From the NCBI GenBank assembly GCA_009768925.2, contig VHIT02000045.1:1-64000 (forward strand): a DNA stretch of 64,000 nt, given 5' to 3'. This DNA comes from Cryptosporidium bovis. Lineage: Eukaryota > Apicomplexa > Conoidasida > Eucoccidiorida > Cryptosporidiidae. Position numbers and translations under genes: made by a program. This document shows, one piece after another, positions 51,301 through 61,226 of the stretch. Below the pieces are notes generated by a model that searched no databases, was not told where the DNA came from, and worked only from the letters and a program-made list of their open reading frames with translations. Position 1 is the first letter of the stretch, and each line of letters opens with the position of its first letter.

Positions 51301-51612
51301 AGAAGGTGGTCTCTCGGTTTCCAAATTTTAGAATGCGAGTATAATCCGGTTAAAATAGACTTTTATTACAACATAAATAACAACGTTAAAAAAGACAGTA
51401 CCGATCTTCCAGTAGAGGGTAATATATATCTCGGAATAGGCCACTCAGATATTGGTGGAAATTCATCATTTACGTTTCCAGAATTGAATCTGTCATTTTC
51501 GATATTAACTAATGACTATATCAAAGGTTCCTACGTATCTAGAATATTAACTAATTATATATTAGAGAGTTTTGGGTTATTATTGAAAAATTACGTTCCA
51601 ATAAGGCTATAA
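48398..51612 (+). CDS. ABC1/ADCK atypical kinase fused to beta-lactamase-like domain (spliced)
   Basis: Exons 48398-49359, 49430-49604 and 49669-51612 join to 1026 residues. Introns 49360-49429 (70 nt) and 49605-49668 (64 nt) both begin GTAAGT and end in AG; joining keeps frame (KMVYCVSTLN and IRESGYAAYK). The ABC1 kinase part has the KxGQ motif (KVGQ, ~67), the ASASIAQVH loop, VVVKIQHP, the ExD KELDFNNE, the catalytic HGDPHPGN (~279-286) and DWG in place of DFG. From ~490 to the end is a serine beta-lactamase/LACTB-like fold, with LDDPI, LRHILTHRSG and GGNSSFTFPELNLSFSILTND. Its three catalytic motifs look lost: no SxxK where expected (SLFNGFFINIG, ~533), YNP for YxN (~629) and HSD for HTG (~969). 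The same fusion occurs in plants. Likely mitochondrial or plastid-lineage lipid/quinone function, by family. Confidence 0.9.
49360..49429 (+). other. Intron (70 nt) in the ABC1-kinase fusion gene
   Basis: GTAAGTTTTTTT ... AAATATAG. Without removal the frame stops at TAA 49361-49363. Removal joins TCAAA to AATG in phase 2. Confidence 0.9.
49605..49668 (+). other. Intron (64 nt) in the ABC1-kinase fusion gene
   Basis: GTAAGTTTAG ... AAATTGTAG. Unspliced reading stops at TAA 49623-49625. Removal is phase 0 (AGG/GAA). Confidence 0.9.
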
Positions 51613-51861
51613 AATATCAATTAATATTGTTTTAGTACAAGTCTGGAATAATGCTAACTGACAACTCTAATCCTATATTTAAATATATATTTACAAACAT
51701 GTATTTGTATTTATTAAACAAAGAAAACTAATAACATTAATCCACTACATTATCAGGTATATTTTTGTAATAACCAAGAAAAATAATGAAATGTCCTCAA
51801 AGGGAGAATAAATGGGAGCAATACATGTTCGCCGCCTACATTGTTATTGAAGTGAATGGTA

Positions 51862-54800
51862 CTATTGTGCCCTAAAATTTATATCTGATTCATGTTCATT
51901 ATTGATAACTACCTTAGATCTGTTACTACTTAAATCAGAATTATCTGTACTTGGTAATGAACTAGACATCCATCTAGCAGGCGAGCCGGCACCAATCGTA
52001 GAAGATGATACAGAGGTAGATACAACTCCCTGAAGTTCAACACTTGGAGTAAAATTGTTGTCGTTGACACTGCAATTATTAAAATCACCTTTTGAATGCT
52101 CCGGATCTTGTTTTATAAGAATAGAATCGCCATTATTTAGTAACCCTTTTTCACACTCAAGCTTTGAATCTAAAGTATTATTAGTGGTGCCTGACTCGTT
52201 ATCAACGTCACCACTGGTACTAAAATGACAAATATAGGGTCTTGGGTTATAATTATTAATCATTTTAGTATCACAAAGAAATTCGTCCTTTGTGGAAACA
52301 AGTCTAAAGAATTCACCTTGTTTTTTAAGTTCCTTCCTTAAACTTTCTCTGGTATTTGGGCCAAGTCCAGTTTTGGCTTTTTTCTTATTCATATCACAAG
52401 GCATGTCCATCCAGGAGGTAAGTTTCTCTTTTGCAACCATCTTAAGTCCAACAACGTCTTTAATACAATAAAATCCGTCTTTGGAACCCATTAAACGTAT
52501 GCTCCTCAAAACATTTAAAAGAAACTTGGGTAGTTTTGATGAAATATCGCAATTCTTCGTTGTTAATTTGTCATTATTTAACGATGAATAATACAAATTT
52601 CTTGAGCTACTTGTATTTACATTGGAATCATCCGCATTGATACTTGAAACAATTTTATTTCTTCTGGATCTTAAGCCTAGTATTGTTTTTTTGGAGCCTG
52701 TATTTGAATCTATGTCATTTTGTTTAGACCAATTAAAAAATATTGACGAGGCTGAAATAGAGGAAGAGGAATTAGAAGTATATTGCTTACCATTATTAGC
52801 ATTATCACAAATTGAAGGTAGTGGAATGAAGGCAAATTTACCGGAAAATGACGGAATGTAATCTTTTACAAGTGTTGGAATTGTCTCGACAGTAAAGTGT
52901 AAATATTCTATTCTATTTAACTCGTTTTGAGAAACAAAGTGATCTGAATTGTTGCTTCTAGTCTTATCCCCGTTAACTATGGACGAAGTTTTGTTGTTTG
53001 TAACATCTATATTCTCGATCATATTTTTTGAATTTTCATCTCTTGCTTTACCTGTTACCATTTTGGAAAGTTGTTCATTTTCTATTATAGAAAGTAAATT
53101 TGATGCTTGATGTTTGCTTGAATTTTTTGATATTCCTCTATTTGATATCTTTCTATATGCCTTCCTCGAATTTTGTGCAGTTGATTTTCTTTCGTAGGTT
53201 TCATTTCTCAGGGAATGCTCAATGCTTGTGTCTTTTAATTTACCAAATTCTATCCCATCAATATCCAAGCTATCTATAATATTCCTACTTGTACAATTAT
53301 TGTTGCCTTCCCCAAAATTTGATACATTGTTTTCTACATCCACTCCAGACCCAACCTTTCCTTGTGTATTTTTATTTGTTTTAATGCCTCTTATTGCAGA
53401 CGCACTTAAACCAAGAACTGCTCTTAATTCATCACCTATTGCGGGGTCGTAATAGTTTGTTTTACTCTTTCCGGGATCATCCACATACTTTGTTTGATAC
53501 TGGTTGTCACCATTATTTTGAATAGCTAAAGCAGACCCACTATTTACGTTAAAAGTAATATTCCCAGAATTTTTTAATTCAGAATTGTAATTCAGCGAAC
53601 CCTTGTTAAAACCCTGTGTTATTTGTAAGTCGCTTCCTATTGCTTTGTTGTTATAACTGGCTATTAGTTGTTGTAATCCCAATGAATTCTGAATATTCGG
53701 CATTGCTTGAACTCCTTTAATTGGAATAGAGACAGAGCCTGGAACAGCTCCAACCCCATTTTTTATTTGTTGGTTATTATTGGCAGAATTTAAAGCCAAT
53801 TCTTTAATTTGTTGTTGCTTTTGTAACATCTGTCGTTGAATCAAGGAATACAGATGCATCTGATGATAAATATTCTGTTGAGACTGATTATTGTTATGAG
53901 TTCCTCCCAAAATTTGATTTCCGACTGTAACTCCTGCTCCTGCCATCACCATTTGTTGAATTTGTTGCTGTACTAGAGGATTGCTTAAGTCTAAAGGAAC
54001 CCTCTCTTCTTTATTTTCATTAGCATCTACCTTAACATCATCTTCCGTTGCTTGTACACTACCATTCTCTTTCTGCTTATTGGTATCCAGATTAATACTA
54101 GAACCAAAAATATTGCTTGCATTGGAATCATTTTTCCCTCCTTTGCCTATTTCACCAGTGGGTAAGTCATTACTGGCCACAAAATTACTATTCTGTAAAT
54201 TCTGTAGATTTTGAATATATCTTTGAACTTGTTGTAACTGCTCCTGAAGTAGTTGCTGATAGTATTGATTTTGAATTTGGTCTTGAATTTGATAGTTGCA
54301 CAATTTTGGTATAAATGGAAATAAACCAAAAGGCGTCGGAATCGCCATATTATTGCCAACCAATCCATGTCCAAATATACCACCAGCAACTAAATTTGCA
54401 TCCTCACCAGTATTAAAAGACGAAACTAATGTTTGATTATTGTTAATATTGCCATTATCGCATGCATTAATGCCATTAATGTTGTTATCGTTGTTACCAC
54501 TAGTTCCAATTTGATTTAAAGAGTTGTTATTGCTTACAACTCCTCCAAATTGTAATTGCCTTTGCAACATTTGTGCATGGCCTTCGTTCCCAATAGCACA
54601 GTTTTTCCCTGTTGAACTATTTACGCCAACACAACCGCCTTCATATACTAGTTGGCTTTGAAAACGATTTTTATTTATTTCATTCATAATCATTTGTGCA
54701 GCCGCAGCTGCCTTTAATCTTCCTGACTTATCTTCATCTTCAGAAACATTTTTTATACCTGAATCTGCAACAACTGTTGAAAGTGAATCTTGATTCTCAA

Positions 54801-55215
54801 TGCCAGTTACAAAACCATCTCCTTTATTGATTCCATGTTGTGGTAATGAGGAAATAGAGGACGAGAAAAGTGGGTTATTCAAATGGTTATTGTAGAGATA
54901 AGGGTACAGCTGTGGATTTCCTGTTATTAATTGTTGTGGAAACAAACAATTTATTCCAGGAGTGATGCCGTTATTTTGGATTATTCCTGTATTATTTGTA
55001 CCATTATTTATTATTCCTGGCGAGAAATGAAACTGTTGAATGTTATCATGTTGAATTGCATTTGAAATCCCACCATAATTATTTTGTTGGTAATTGTTAT
55101 TTAATATAGAATTACCATTGCCAGTACCACTAACATTGTTATTGAAAATACTTATTCCAGCATCACTATTGTTAATTCCAAATCCTCCAAAGGAGTTTAT
55201 GTTTGTATTTTCCAT
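51862..55215 (-). CDS. Large Gln/Asn-rich protein with conserved-looking C-terminal block, unknown
   Basis: A 1117-residue protein. Residues 1-560 are N/Q/G-rich with long glutamine-rich helices (QYYQQLLQEQLQQVQRYI near 310-330). A more ordered island lies at ~580-600 (DPAIGDELRAVLGLSASAIR). The best candidate for a folded domain is ~770-1000: VETIPTLVKDYIPSFSGKFAF, then LPKFLLNVLRSIRLMGSKDG, GLKMVAKEKLTSWMDMPCDM, GPNTRESLRKELKKQGEFFRLV and YNPRPYICHF. The tail is S/N-rich. No signal peptide or membrane segment. I do not recognise the family. Q/N-rich plus a compact basic block suggests a nuclear or RNP-granule factor, as inference. Confidence 0.78.
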   Translation of the reverse strand: MENTNINSFGGFGINNSDAGISIFNNNVSGTGNGNSILNNNYQQNNYGGISNAIQHDNIQQFHFSPGIINNGTNNTGIIQNNGITPGINCLFPQQLITGNPQLYPYLYNNHLNNPLFSSSISSLPQHGINKGDGFVTGIENQDSLSTVVADSGIKNVSEDEDKSGRLKAAAAAQMIMNEINKNRFQSQLVYEGGCVGVNSSTGKNCAIGNEGHAQMLQRQLQFGGVVSNNNSLNQIGTSGNNDNNINGINACDNGNINNNQTLVSSFNTGEDANLVAGGIFGHGLVGNNMAIPTPFGLFPFIPKLCNYQIQDQIQNQYYQQLLQEQLQQVQRYIQNLQNLQNSNFVASNDLPTGEIGKGGKNDSNASNIFGSSINLDTNKQKENGSVQATEDDVKVDANENKEERVPLDLSNPLVQQQIQQMVMAGAGVTVGNQILGGTHNNNQSQQNIYHQMHLYSLIQRQMLQKQQQIKELALNSANNNQQIKNGVGAVPGSVSIPIKGVQAMPNIQNSLGLQQLIASYNNKAIGSDLQITQGFNKGSLNYNSELKNSGNITFNVNSGSALAIQNNGDNQYQTKYVDDPGKSKTNYYDPAIGDELRAVLGLSASAIRGIKTNKNTQGKVGSGVDVENNVSNFGEGNNNCTSRNIIDSLDIDGIEFGKLKDTSIEHSLRNETYERKSTAQNSRKAYRKISNRGISKNSSKHQASNLLSIIENEQLSKMVTGKARDENSKNMIENIDVTNNKTSSIVNGDKTRSNNSDHFVSQNELNRIEYLHFTVETIPTLVKDYIPSFSGKFAFIPLPSICDNANNGKQYTSNSSSSISASSIFFNWSKQNDIDSNTGSKKTILGLRSRRNKIVSSINADDSNVNTSSSRNLYYSSLNNDKLTTKNCDISSKLPKFLLNVLRSIRLMGSKDGFYCIKDVVGLKMVAKEKLTSWMDMPCDMNKKKAKTGLGPNTRESLRKELKKQGEFFRLVSTKDEFLCDTKMINNYNPRPYICHFSTSGDVDNESGTTNNTLDSKLECEKGLLNNGDSILIKQDPEHSKGDFNNCSVNDNNFTPSVELQGVVSTSVSSSTIGAGSPARWMSSSLPSTDNSDLSSNRSKVVINNEHESDINFRAQ

Positions 55216-57521
55216 ATTATTTCTTAAAATATCTTATTTTTAAATTACTAATTAGTAATAATACACCCTCAAGTAAATAAATTTAAAAAAATATAAACGC
55301 CAAGAGAAAAAAAGGAGTGTTCCTTTCTATTTCATCGAATGGCAAACTACTTAAGTATTTGATACCAAGAAAGCCTCTTTATAGAAGATTTATTCCAAAC
55401 TAAACCATTATTCACTATAATGACCTTGTTTACAGTTGTGTATAATCAAACACTACTTATATTTGGAATGCAAACGCTATTGTTAAAGTTATTTGTATTT
55501 TTAATTTGTTAGAATTCGTATTTATTACTACTAAATAAAAAAACACAAATGCTATAACATTTATCTTTATTATTATCTTATTACAAATACTTATAACCAA
55601 TGAAATAACACACTGTTGTTATTGCCACTTTATTTAAGTTAATTTCCTGTTCTTCAAGGCCTTATAACTTTGTCTCAAACTTAGTAAACAAGTTACTGAA
55701 AGTTTAAACAAATAGTTCACAATTACAACTAATACGGAAAAAATGTATATCAAGTACACCTCATTAATTCTTTTGTTTAAAATAATGAAATTTACGAGAA
55801 GACGTTAGAATTGTTTAATAGTAGAAGTACCGAATAGACATGAAACAACAGTGTATTTCAATATTATATAACCAAATTATTATTCTACACTTGGATATAG
55901 TTATTATTTTTAACCTTGATTTAACAAAAAGTGCTTGCGATTTCTTCTTCTAGCAAGTATTACCTTAACTCTGTTAGTTAGTCTCAAACCGTAGGAGTTA
56001 TAATGTTATAAAACCGTATTATTTACCACTATTATATTATATATAAATAATGTTATCACCTATTTTGTTTTCAAAACTATCTTTATACTCAATTTAAATA
56101 AACTAGACTTATATTAATTATATTATATTCAAACCATAACATACGAAAAGTTACCAATTATTTGTTTATTTATTTATATCCGCCTAGTTTATTGTTACAT
56201 TTATTAGCTTTGCACAATATTGTGCAAAGCTAATTTGCTATTTATTTAATATTATTATACTAATAATATCCCACACATTTAGGCGGGACTTTTTTCTCAA
56301 TTTAAATAAGTCTAATTATAATTATTTTTATTCAATAGAAGGTTTTAGTCGTAATAATAATACTTATAGTGGAGCTAGTTGTTATTGTCTTAATTGGGTT
56401 CATTATAAGCTGTTAATTTTGATGAACAGCAAAGTTAAAAAATAGTTTTTTTCTCCGTATCGATATCTACTATTTTCATTTCTTTAATATTCTGATAAGA
56501 GTATAAATTTATTCAAAATAAACAATTCTTCGTTAATTTTTACTCTAATTTAAATCTTTATGTCGATTTTACTAGCTTAATTTCCCATATGTTATTTAAA
56601 GTGCGCTTTTTCTAATTTAATATACGGTTCTATAATTTTCCGTTGCCTACTTCAATAGTATATTCATAATTCCAGCTTTTGCTAATTCTAATTTACATGA
56701 AATTGCTTATAGTGCTAATGCAATATAAAGTGTGCGGAAAAAAATGCTCATACACTGTAGCAACAGTAATGGTAATATATATAAAGTGAACAGAAAACAA
56801 TGGTATGCGTGGTTAAACTACGGTATACACATTTATTTATAAGAGTGGCTACTATGTACAAAAAAATCAGGTTAAAAAGAGAGCTATTATTAACTTATTA
56901 TTAAATTGGCAGCTTTAATAAGTCTAGTTTAAACAGTATTTGTGCAACAATCAATTACCTTGTTTACCAAGTTTAAGTAAGTTCCATTATAATACAAGAA
57001 AATATTCACACCATACAATTTATTAAAGTAAATATTCATTTTTTTATTTTACATTTCATACAAACTGTAATCTTTTACCATTTTTGCTATTTAATAGACT
57101 TTAGACGAGACGTGAGGATCGTAAATACATAAATCAGAAAAAAATTCGCCGAATAACAGTACAAGCTGAAAAGAAAACAAAAATTGTAAAAATCTTATTT
57201 GTTTAAATATAGGCGTAGAAAGATATTTTATAACAGTGATAGGGGAACGAGAATTAAGTTGAATTATATCGAGGATTCTATAAAAGAAAGCAATTGAAAG
57301 GATAAATTCTGCCTACATGCTATAATCCCAAGTAATTGTACAATTGTTTAGATAATATATTGGTTTATATACAATTATTAAGTGTTAGCGTACCTATTAT
57401 TTTGTGTATTAACTTTGATGAATGATTTGAATAGCAAACCACAAATTCTGAAATAGTTAATAGTGGTTAATTTGATAGTTTAAATACATATATAAGTTAC
57501 TTTTCCATACTTTAGTTAAAG
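55216..57521. promoter_or_regulatory. Divergent intergenic region, 2.3 kb, with 32-bp palindrome
   Basis: Separates the Q/N-rich protein and prefoldin 5 genes, head to head. It holds a 32-bp perfect palindrome (56203-56234) and AGGCGGGACTTTTTTC at about 56281. No coding frame is supported. Confidence 0.5.
56203..56234. repeat. 32-bp perfect palindrome
   Basis: The left half ATTAGCTTTGCACAAT is followed without spacer by its exact reverse complement. Flanking bases do not extend it. It is 988 bp upstream of the Q/N-rich gene start and 1.29 kb upstream of prefoldin 5. Confidence 0.97.
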
Positions 57522-58022
57522 ATGTCAATCGTTCAAGATAAAGACGAAAATAAAATTGAACCTATTCAATTAAGTACCCTTCCACCAGCAAAACTGCTAC
57601 AGCTAAGAGAACAAATGAATGAAGAGATAAATGAGCTTGGTCTAAGAATGCAGCAATTAAATGTTGTTTTAAGCAGATTTTGTGGATCTAGAGATTCACT
57701 GAATCAATTTACACCTAAAAATAAAGATGCGACCATTTTAGCACCAATCAGTCAGTCTATTTACATAGACGCTAAATTGGATGATATAGAAAATATTCTA
57801 GTTGATATTGGGACAGGTTATTATGTAGAAATGAGTATAATGAAAACAAAAACTCACTTTGATAAGAAAATTGAAATGGTAAAAAAATCAATTGAAAAGA
57901 TTAATAAATCCATTTCTGACAAAAATAAAATATTTGATGCTATTAATTGTTTACTCATAGAACACATTAATTCTCAGAACAATCAAGATTCATCTAAAAA
58001 AACAGGAACCTCAACCACTTAG
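57522..58022 (+). CDS. PFDN5: Prefoldin subunit 5
   Basis: A 166-residue alpha-type prefoldin. Two long helices flank a short beta hairpin: LSTLPPAKLLQLREQMNEEINELGLRMQQL at the N-terminus, ILAPISQSIYIDAKLDDIENILVDIGTGYYVEMS in the middle (hallmark of PFD5) and a C-terminal charged helix to ~150. Prefoldin delivers unfolded actin and tubulin to the TRiC chaperonin. Length matches the family (~150). Confidence 0.94.
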   Translation: MSIVQDKDENKIEPIQLSTLPPAKLLQLREQMNEEINELGLRMQQLNVVLSRFCGSRDSLNQFTPKNKDATILAPISQSIYIDAKLDDIENILVDIGTGYYVEMSIMKTKTHFDKKIEMVKKSIEKINKSISDKNKIFDAINCLLIEHINSQNNQDSSKKTGTSTT

Positions 58023-58648
58023 ATATTTCTTTTTTTATAATTGTTATTTATTATTACTTTATTTTTACACTTTGACGTATTTTTATCCTCACTTGTCCAT
58101 ATTAAGTACGTTTATCAACATTTAATATATTCACTAATTTATAAGTAAGAAGATATATATTGATGTACATATGTGTATTTTACCATAAAATCAAAGCATG
58201 TGATTGAGGATTTGCCGTATTTTTGTATCTTGACGCATCAAACACTTGACATTAGATGAAACCAGAGTAAATTCACTATAAATCATAACATAATAAATCT
58301 ATTCAAAAAAAATAAGCCGAGTATTTGCTAATTACATGGGTCCTAAGTAAATATCAACGATTATAAAAAACTTTGCTCTCATTCTCTAAGCATGTAAAAC
58401 TACTACTTAAGGAAGATCAAAGGTGTAACAGTTGCCATAATTAATAATATTCATTTATCATTTGAGTCCATATGAACATTTAAATCATCAACACCTCAAG
58501 ATGACACAACTTAGACATACCGGGTCACACACCTAAATTTTGATCTTCATCACAAAAAATTTTTAAAAGAATGTGGCGGTAAAAATAGTGTAAAAGATGA
58601 CTTTGGAAAAGAATTAGAATATTATATATTTTCAGATAAAATATAAAC
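58023..58648. promoter_or_regulatory. Intergenic region upstream of DUS3
   Basis: 626 bp. GTGGCGGTAAAAATAG lies at about 58573, 75 bp before the DUS3 ATG. No gene seen. Confidence 0.45.
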
Positions 58649-60766
58649 ATGGAAAAGTTTGAAATGGACGAGGATTCTTATATAAAGAGTTGTTTAACAA
58701 ATAGTGAGGCACCAATAAAAAGGGAGTTTTTGGATTTTTTATATGAAAAGGAAAGAAATGAGGTTAAGCTAGATAATAATAATAATAATGGCGAGAAAGT
58801 ACTCGGTACAGGGAATAATCTGAATGCAGAATCTGAATCTAGGAAAAGAAGCAGAGGTATGTTCAAATCTAGTGAGAGAAATATGAATACGGGATACATT
58901 TCATGGTATGGAATGAATGGTCATATCTGCAATAATATTGCTACAATAGGAGAATGCAACCTTGATTCAGGTGTGAATTGTAATAAGAATCATGATTTAT
59001 CTGGTTATATTGAAATGAAAAAAAAAGAAATGGAGCATAAAATATCAACCAGTGAGTACGAAAATGTATATGTAAAGAATTATTTAAGCAAAAAATGTCC
59101 TATACTCGAAAAGTATGGGGTATGCTATTTGGGTTTAAACTGTGAATTTGCTCTAAACAGCCATTTTGATGAGTCCAATATGTTAAACATAAATAGTAAT
59201 GGAGAAAAGGTAACTTCAGAAATGTTAAATGACTTTTATAGGAAATTTGAATTAAATAGGACAGGAATTAAAATTAAAAGCAACGTAAGAAAAAAACTAA
59301 TAGAATATCCTAAAACGGAAGAATTTTTCGATATTTCTACAAATAAATCTGTATCTTCACTCATAAACAGCGATGAAAAACGGAATGTTAACAAAAAGAA
59401 TAAATCACAAAAAAAACTCATAAATCCACTCTTACCGTCATTAAACACGGAAAATGAAAAAGCTAAAGAACAAGAGAGCGATATATTGAATGATGTAAAT
59501 TTAAAAATTGAAAAATCCTTCTTAGATAAATACAGTCGCATACATTGTACAGAAAAGATGAAAATTAGTGCAAATAAAAATAAATTGTTTAACAATAAAT
59601 TAATATTAGCACCATTAACTACAGTTGGGAACCTCCCATTTAGAAGACTCTGCACGAGGTATGGAGCAGACATAACTGTGAGTGAAATGGCTTTATGTAA
59701 TGAAATACTTGCTGGAAAGCCATCAGAGCTTGCATTGTTAAAAAGAAGTCCAGATGAGAAGTACTTTGGTATACAATTGGCATGTGGAAATAAGAGTACG
59801 TTAATTAAAACAGGCGAATTTATAAGCAATAACTATGAATTTGATTTTATAGATATAAATGCAGCTTGTCCGGTTAAATCACTTCATGAAAAAGGAGGTG
59901 GAAGCGTATTAATTGATAGAGAAGAAGAATTAGAATTAATGATCAAAGGTCTAAAATACGTAATTCCAAAAGATAAGTTAGTCACCGTCAAACTTAGAAT
60001 GAGCCACAGTGGGTCTCCAATAAATAAAAGCCTTTATAAAGATAATTTTACGGAAGAATGCGAAAATTGGTCATTAATATATAAACATATGAGAGCACAT
60101 AAGATTATGGGTATTCTGTGCGATTCTGGAGTAGATGGAATCACAATTCACGGAAGAACTTCCTTTCAAAGGTATACAAAAGAGGCAGATTGGGATTACA
60201 TTAAGTATTGTTCTCTTCTTTGTAGTAAACAATATTACGAACACAACAGTAACGATTTTAACGCTACAGTTGGCGTTTGCCCTAGTATTATTGGTTGCGG
60301 TGATGTACTTACTTACAAAGATTATCAAAAACACATTCAAAATGATCTCGTCGACTCTGTAATGATTGGAAGAGGAGCCTTATTAAAACCATGGATATTC
60401 ACCGAAATAAAAGAAAACAGAAATTGGGACATTTCATCTAATGAAAGACTTGACATTCTCAAGCAATTTGTTGACTTTGGGCTTGAACACTGGGGTTCTG
60501 ACAAAAGAGGTGTTGCCTTAACTAGAAGATTTCTTCTTGAATTTCTTTCATTTTATCATAGGTACATACCAATTGGGATATTGGAACAGTCTATAAACTC
60601 TCAAAACTTTAATTGGAGAATTCCAAAATATATTGGAAGAAATGACCTTGAAACACTTCTCTCTTCTCAAAAAGTCGAAGATTGGATTAAAATATCAGAA
60701 ATGTTACTTGGTAAGGTCCCTTCTGAATTTGTCTTTATCCCCAAGCACAAAGCCAACAGTTATTAG
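58649..60766 (+). CDS. DUS3: tRNA-dihydrouridine(47) synthase, DUS3-like
   Basis: A 705-residue protein. The N-terminal third has two CCCH-type zinc-finger candidates at ~88-120 (CNNIATIGECNLDSGVNCNKNH) and ~151-175 (CPILEKYGVCYLGLNCEF...H), as in DUS3. The flavin TIM barrel starts near 315: LILAPLTTVGNLPFRRLCTRYGAD, then SEMALC, the catalytic-cysteine region DINAACPVKSLHEKGGGS, TVKLRM, ITIHGRTSFQRYTKEADWDYI and SIIGCGDVLTYKDYQKH...VMIGRGALLKPWIF. It reduces U47 to dihydrouridine with NADPH and FMN. Usual catalytic context is GCP; here it is ACP with the cysteine kept. Confidence 0.94.
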   Translation: MEKFEMDEDSYIKSCLTNSEAPIKREFLDFLYEKERNEVKLDNNNNNGEKVLGTGNNLNAESESRKRSRGMFKSSERNMNTGYISWYGMNGHICNNIATIGECNLDSGVNCNKNHDLSGYIEMKKKEMEHKISTSEYENVYVKNYLSKKCPILEKYGVCYLGLNCEFALNSHFDESNMLNINSNGEKVTSEMLNDFYRKFELNRTGIKIKSNVRKKLIEYPKTEEFFDISTNKSVSSLINSDEKRNVNKKNKSQKKLINPLLPSLNTENEKAKEQESDILNDVNLKIEKSFLDKYSRIHCTEKMKISANKNKLFNNKLILAPLTTVGNLPFRRLCTRYGADITVSEMALCNEILAGKPSELALLKRSPDEKYFGIQLACGNKSTLIKTGEFISNNYEFDFIDINAACPVKSLHEKGGGSVLIDREEELELMIKGLKYVIPKDKLVTVKLRMSHSGSPINKSLYKDNFTEECENWSLIYKHMRAHKIMGILCDSGVDGITIHGRTSFQRYTKEADWDYIKYCSLLCSKQYYEHNSNDFNATVGVCPSIIGCGDVLTYKDYQKHIQNDLVDSVMIGRGALLKPWIFTEIKENRNWDISSNERLDILKQFVDFGLEHWGSDKRGVALTRRFLLEFLSFYHRYIPIGILEQSINSQNFNWRIPKYIGRNDLETLLSSQKVEDWIKISEMLLGKVPSEFVFIPKHKANSY

Positions 60767-61226
60767 GACTGACCACAATATTTTACGTTTAACCGTATTC
60801 TTCCACACAAATACATCCATTCTTGCAATCAATATATTATATTTTTTAAACCAATTCTAATCTATTGATTATTAGTTTAATTCTAGTTTACGTTTCATTG
60901 TTTGCATACATTTTTAACGCCAATATTTAATTTTGTAAACTATATTCTAAATAAAATTGCCTTTGTTTAGGTAATTTATTTAGATAATTTATTTACCAAC
61001 TTCTTATTCCAGTTACTTCAACTGATTGTCACATTTTACAATACAAAACGAAAAGGCGGCAAAACTTCCTAGCTTGTCACTTTCATTGTGATCTTTGAGT
61101 ATGGAATGTGAAATTTAAAGGAAGCAAAAATTAAATAAAAAATAAAATAAGATCAGATTAAATTAAAAATAGAGGTAAACTATTTTAATATTTAAAGCTA
61201 TCTGGGGGAGGGATAAAATTGCATAA
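60767..61226. promoter_or_regulatory. Intergenic region upstream of the helical-repeat gene
   Basis: 460 bp. GAAAAGGCGGCAAAAC lies at about 61050, 175 bp before the next start codon. No gene seen. Confidence 0.45.

Noticed and set aside
59236-59829. 197-codon minus-strand frame inside DUS3
   Set aside because: Antisense shadow; the plus frame holds a clear DUS barrel.
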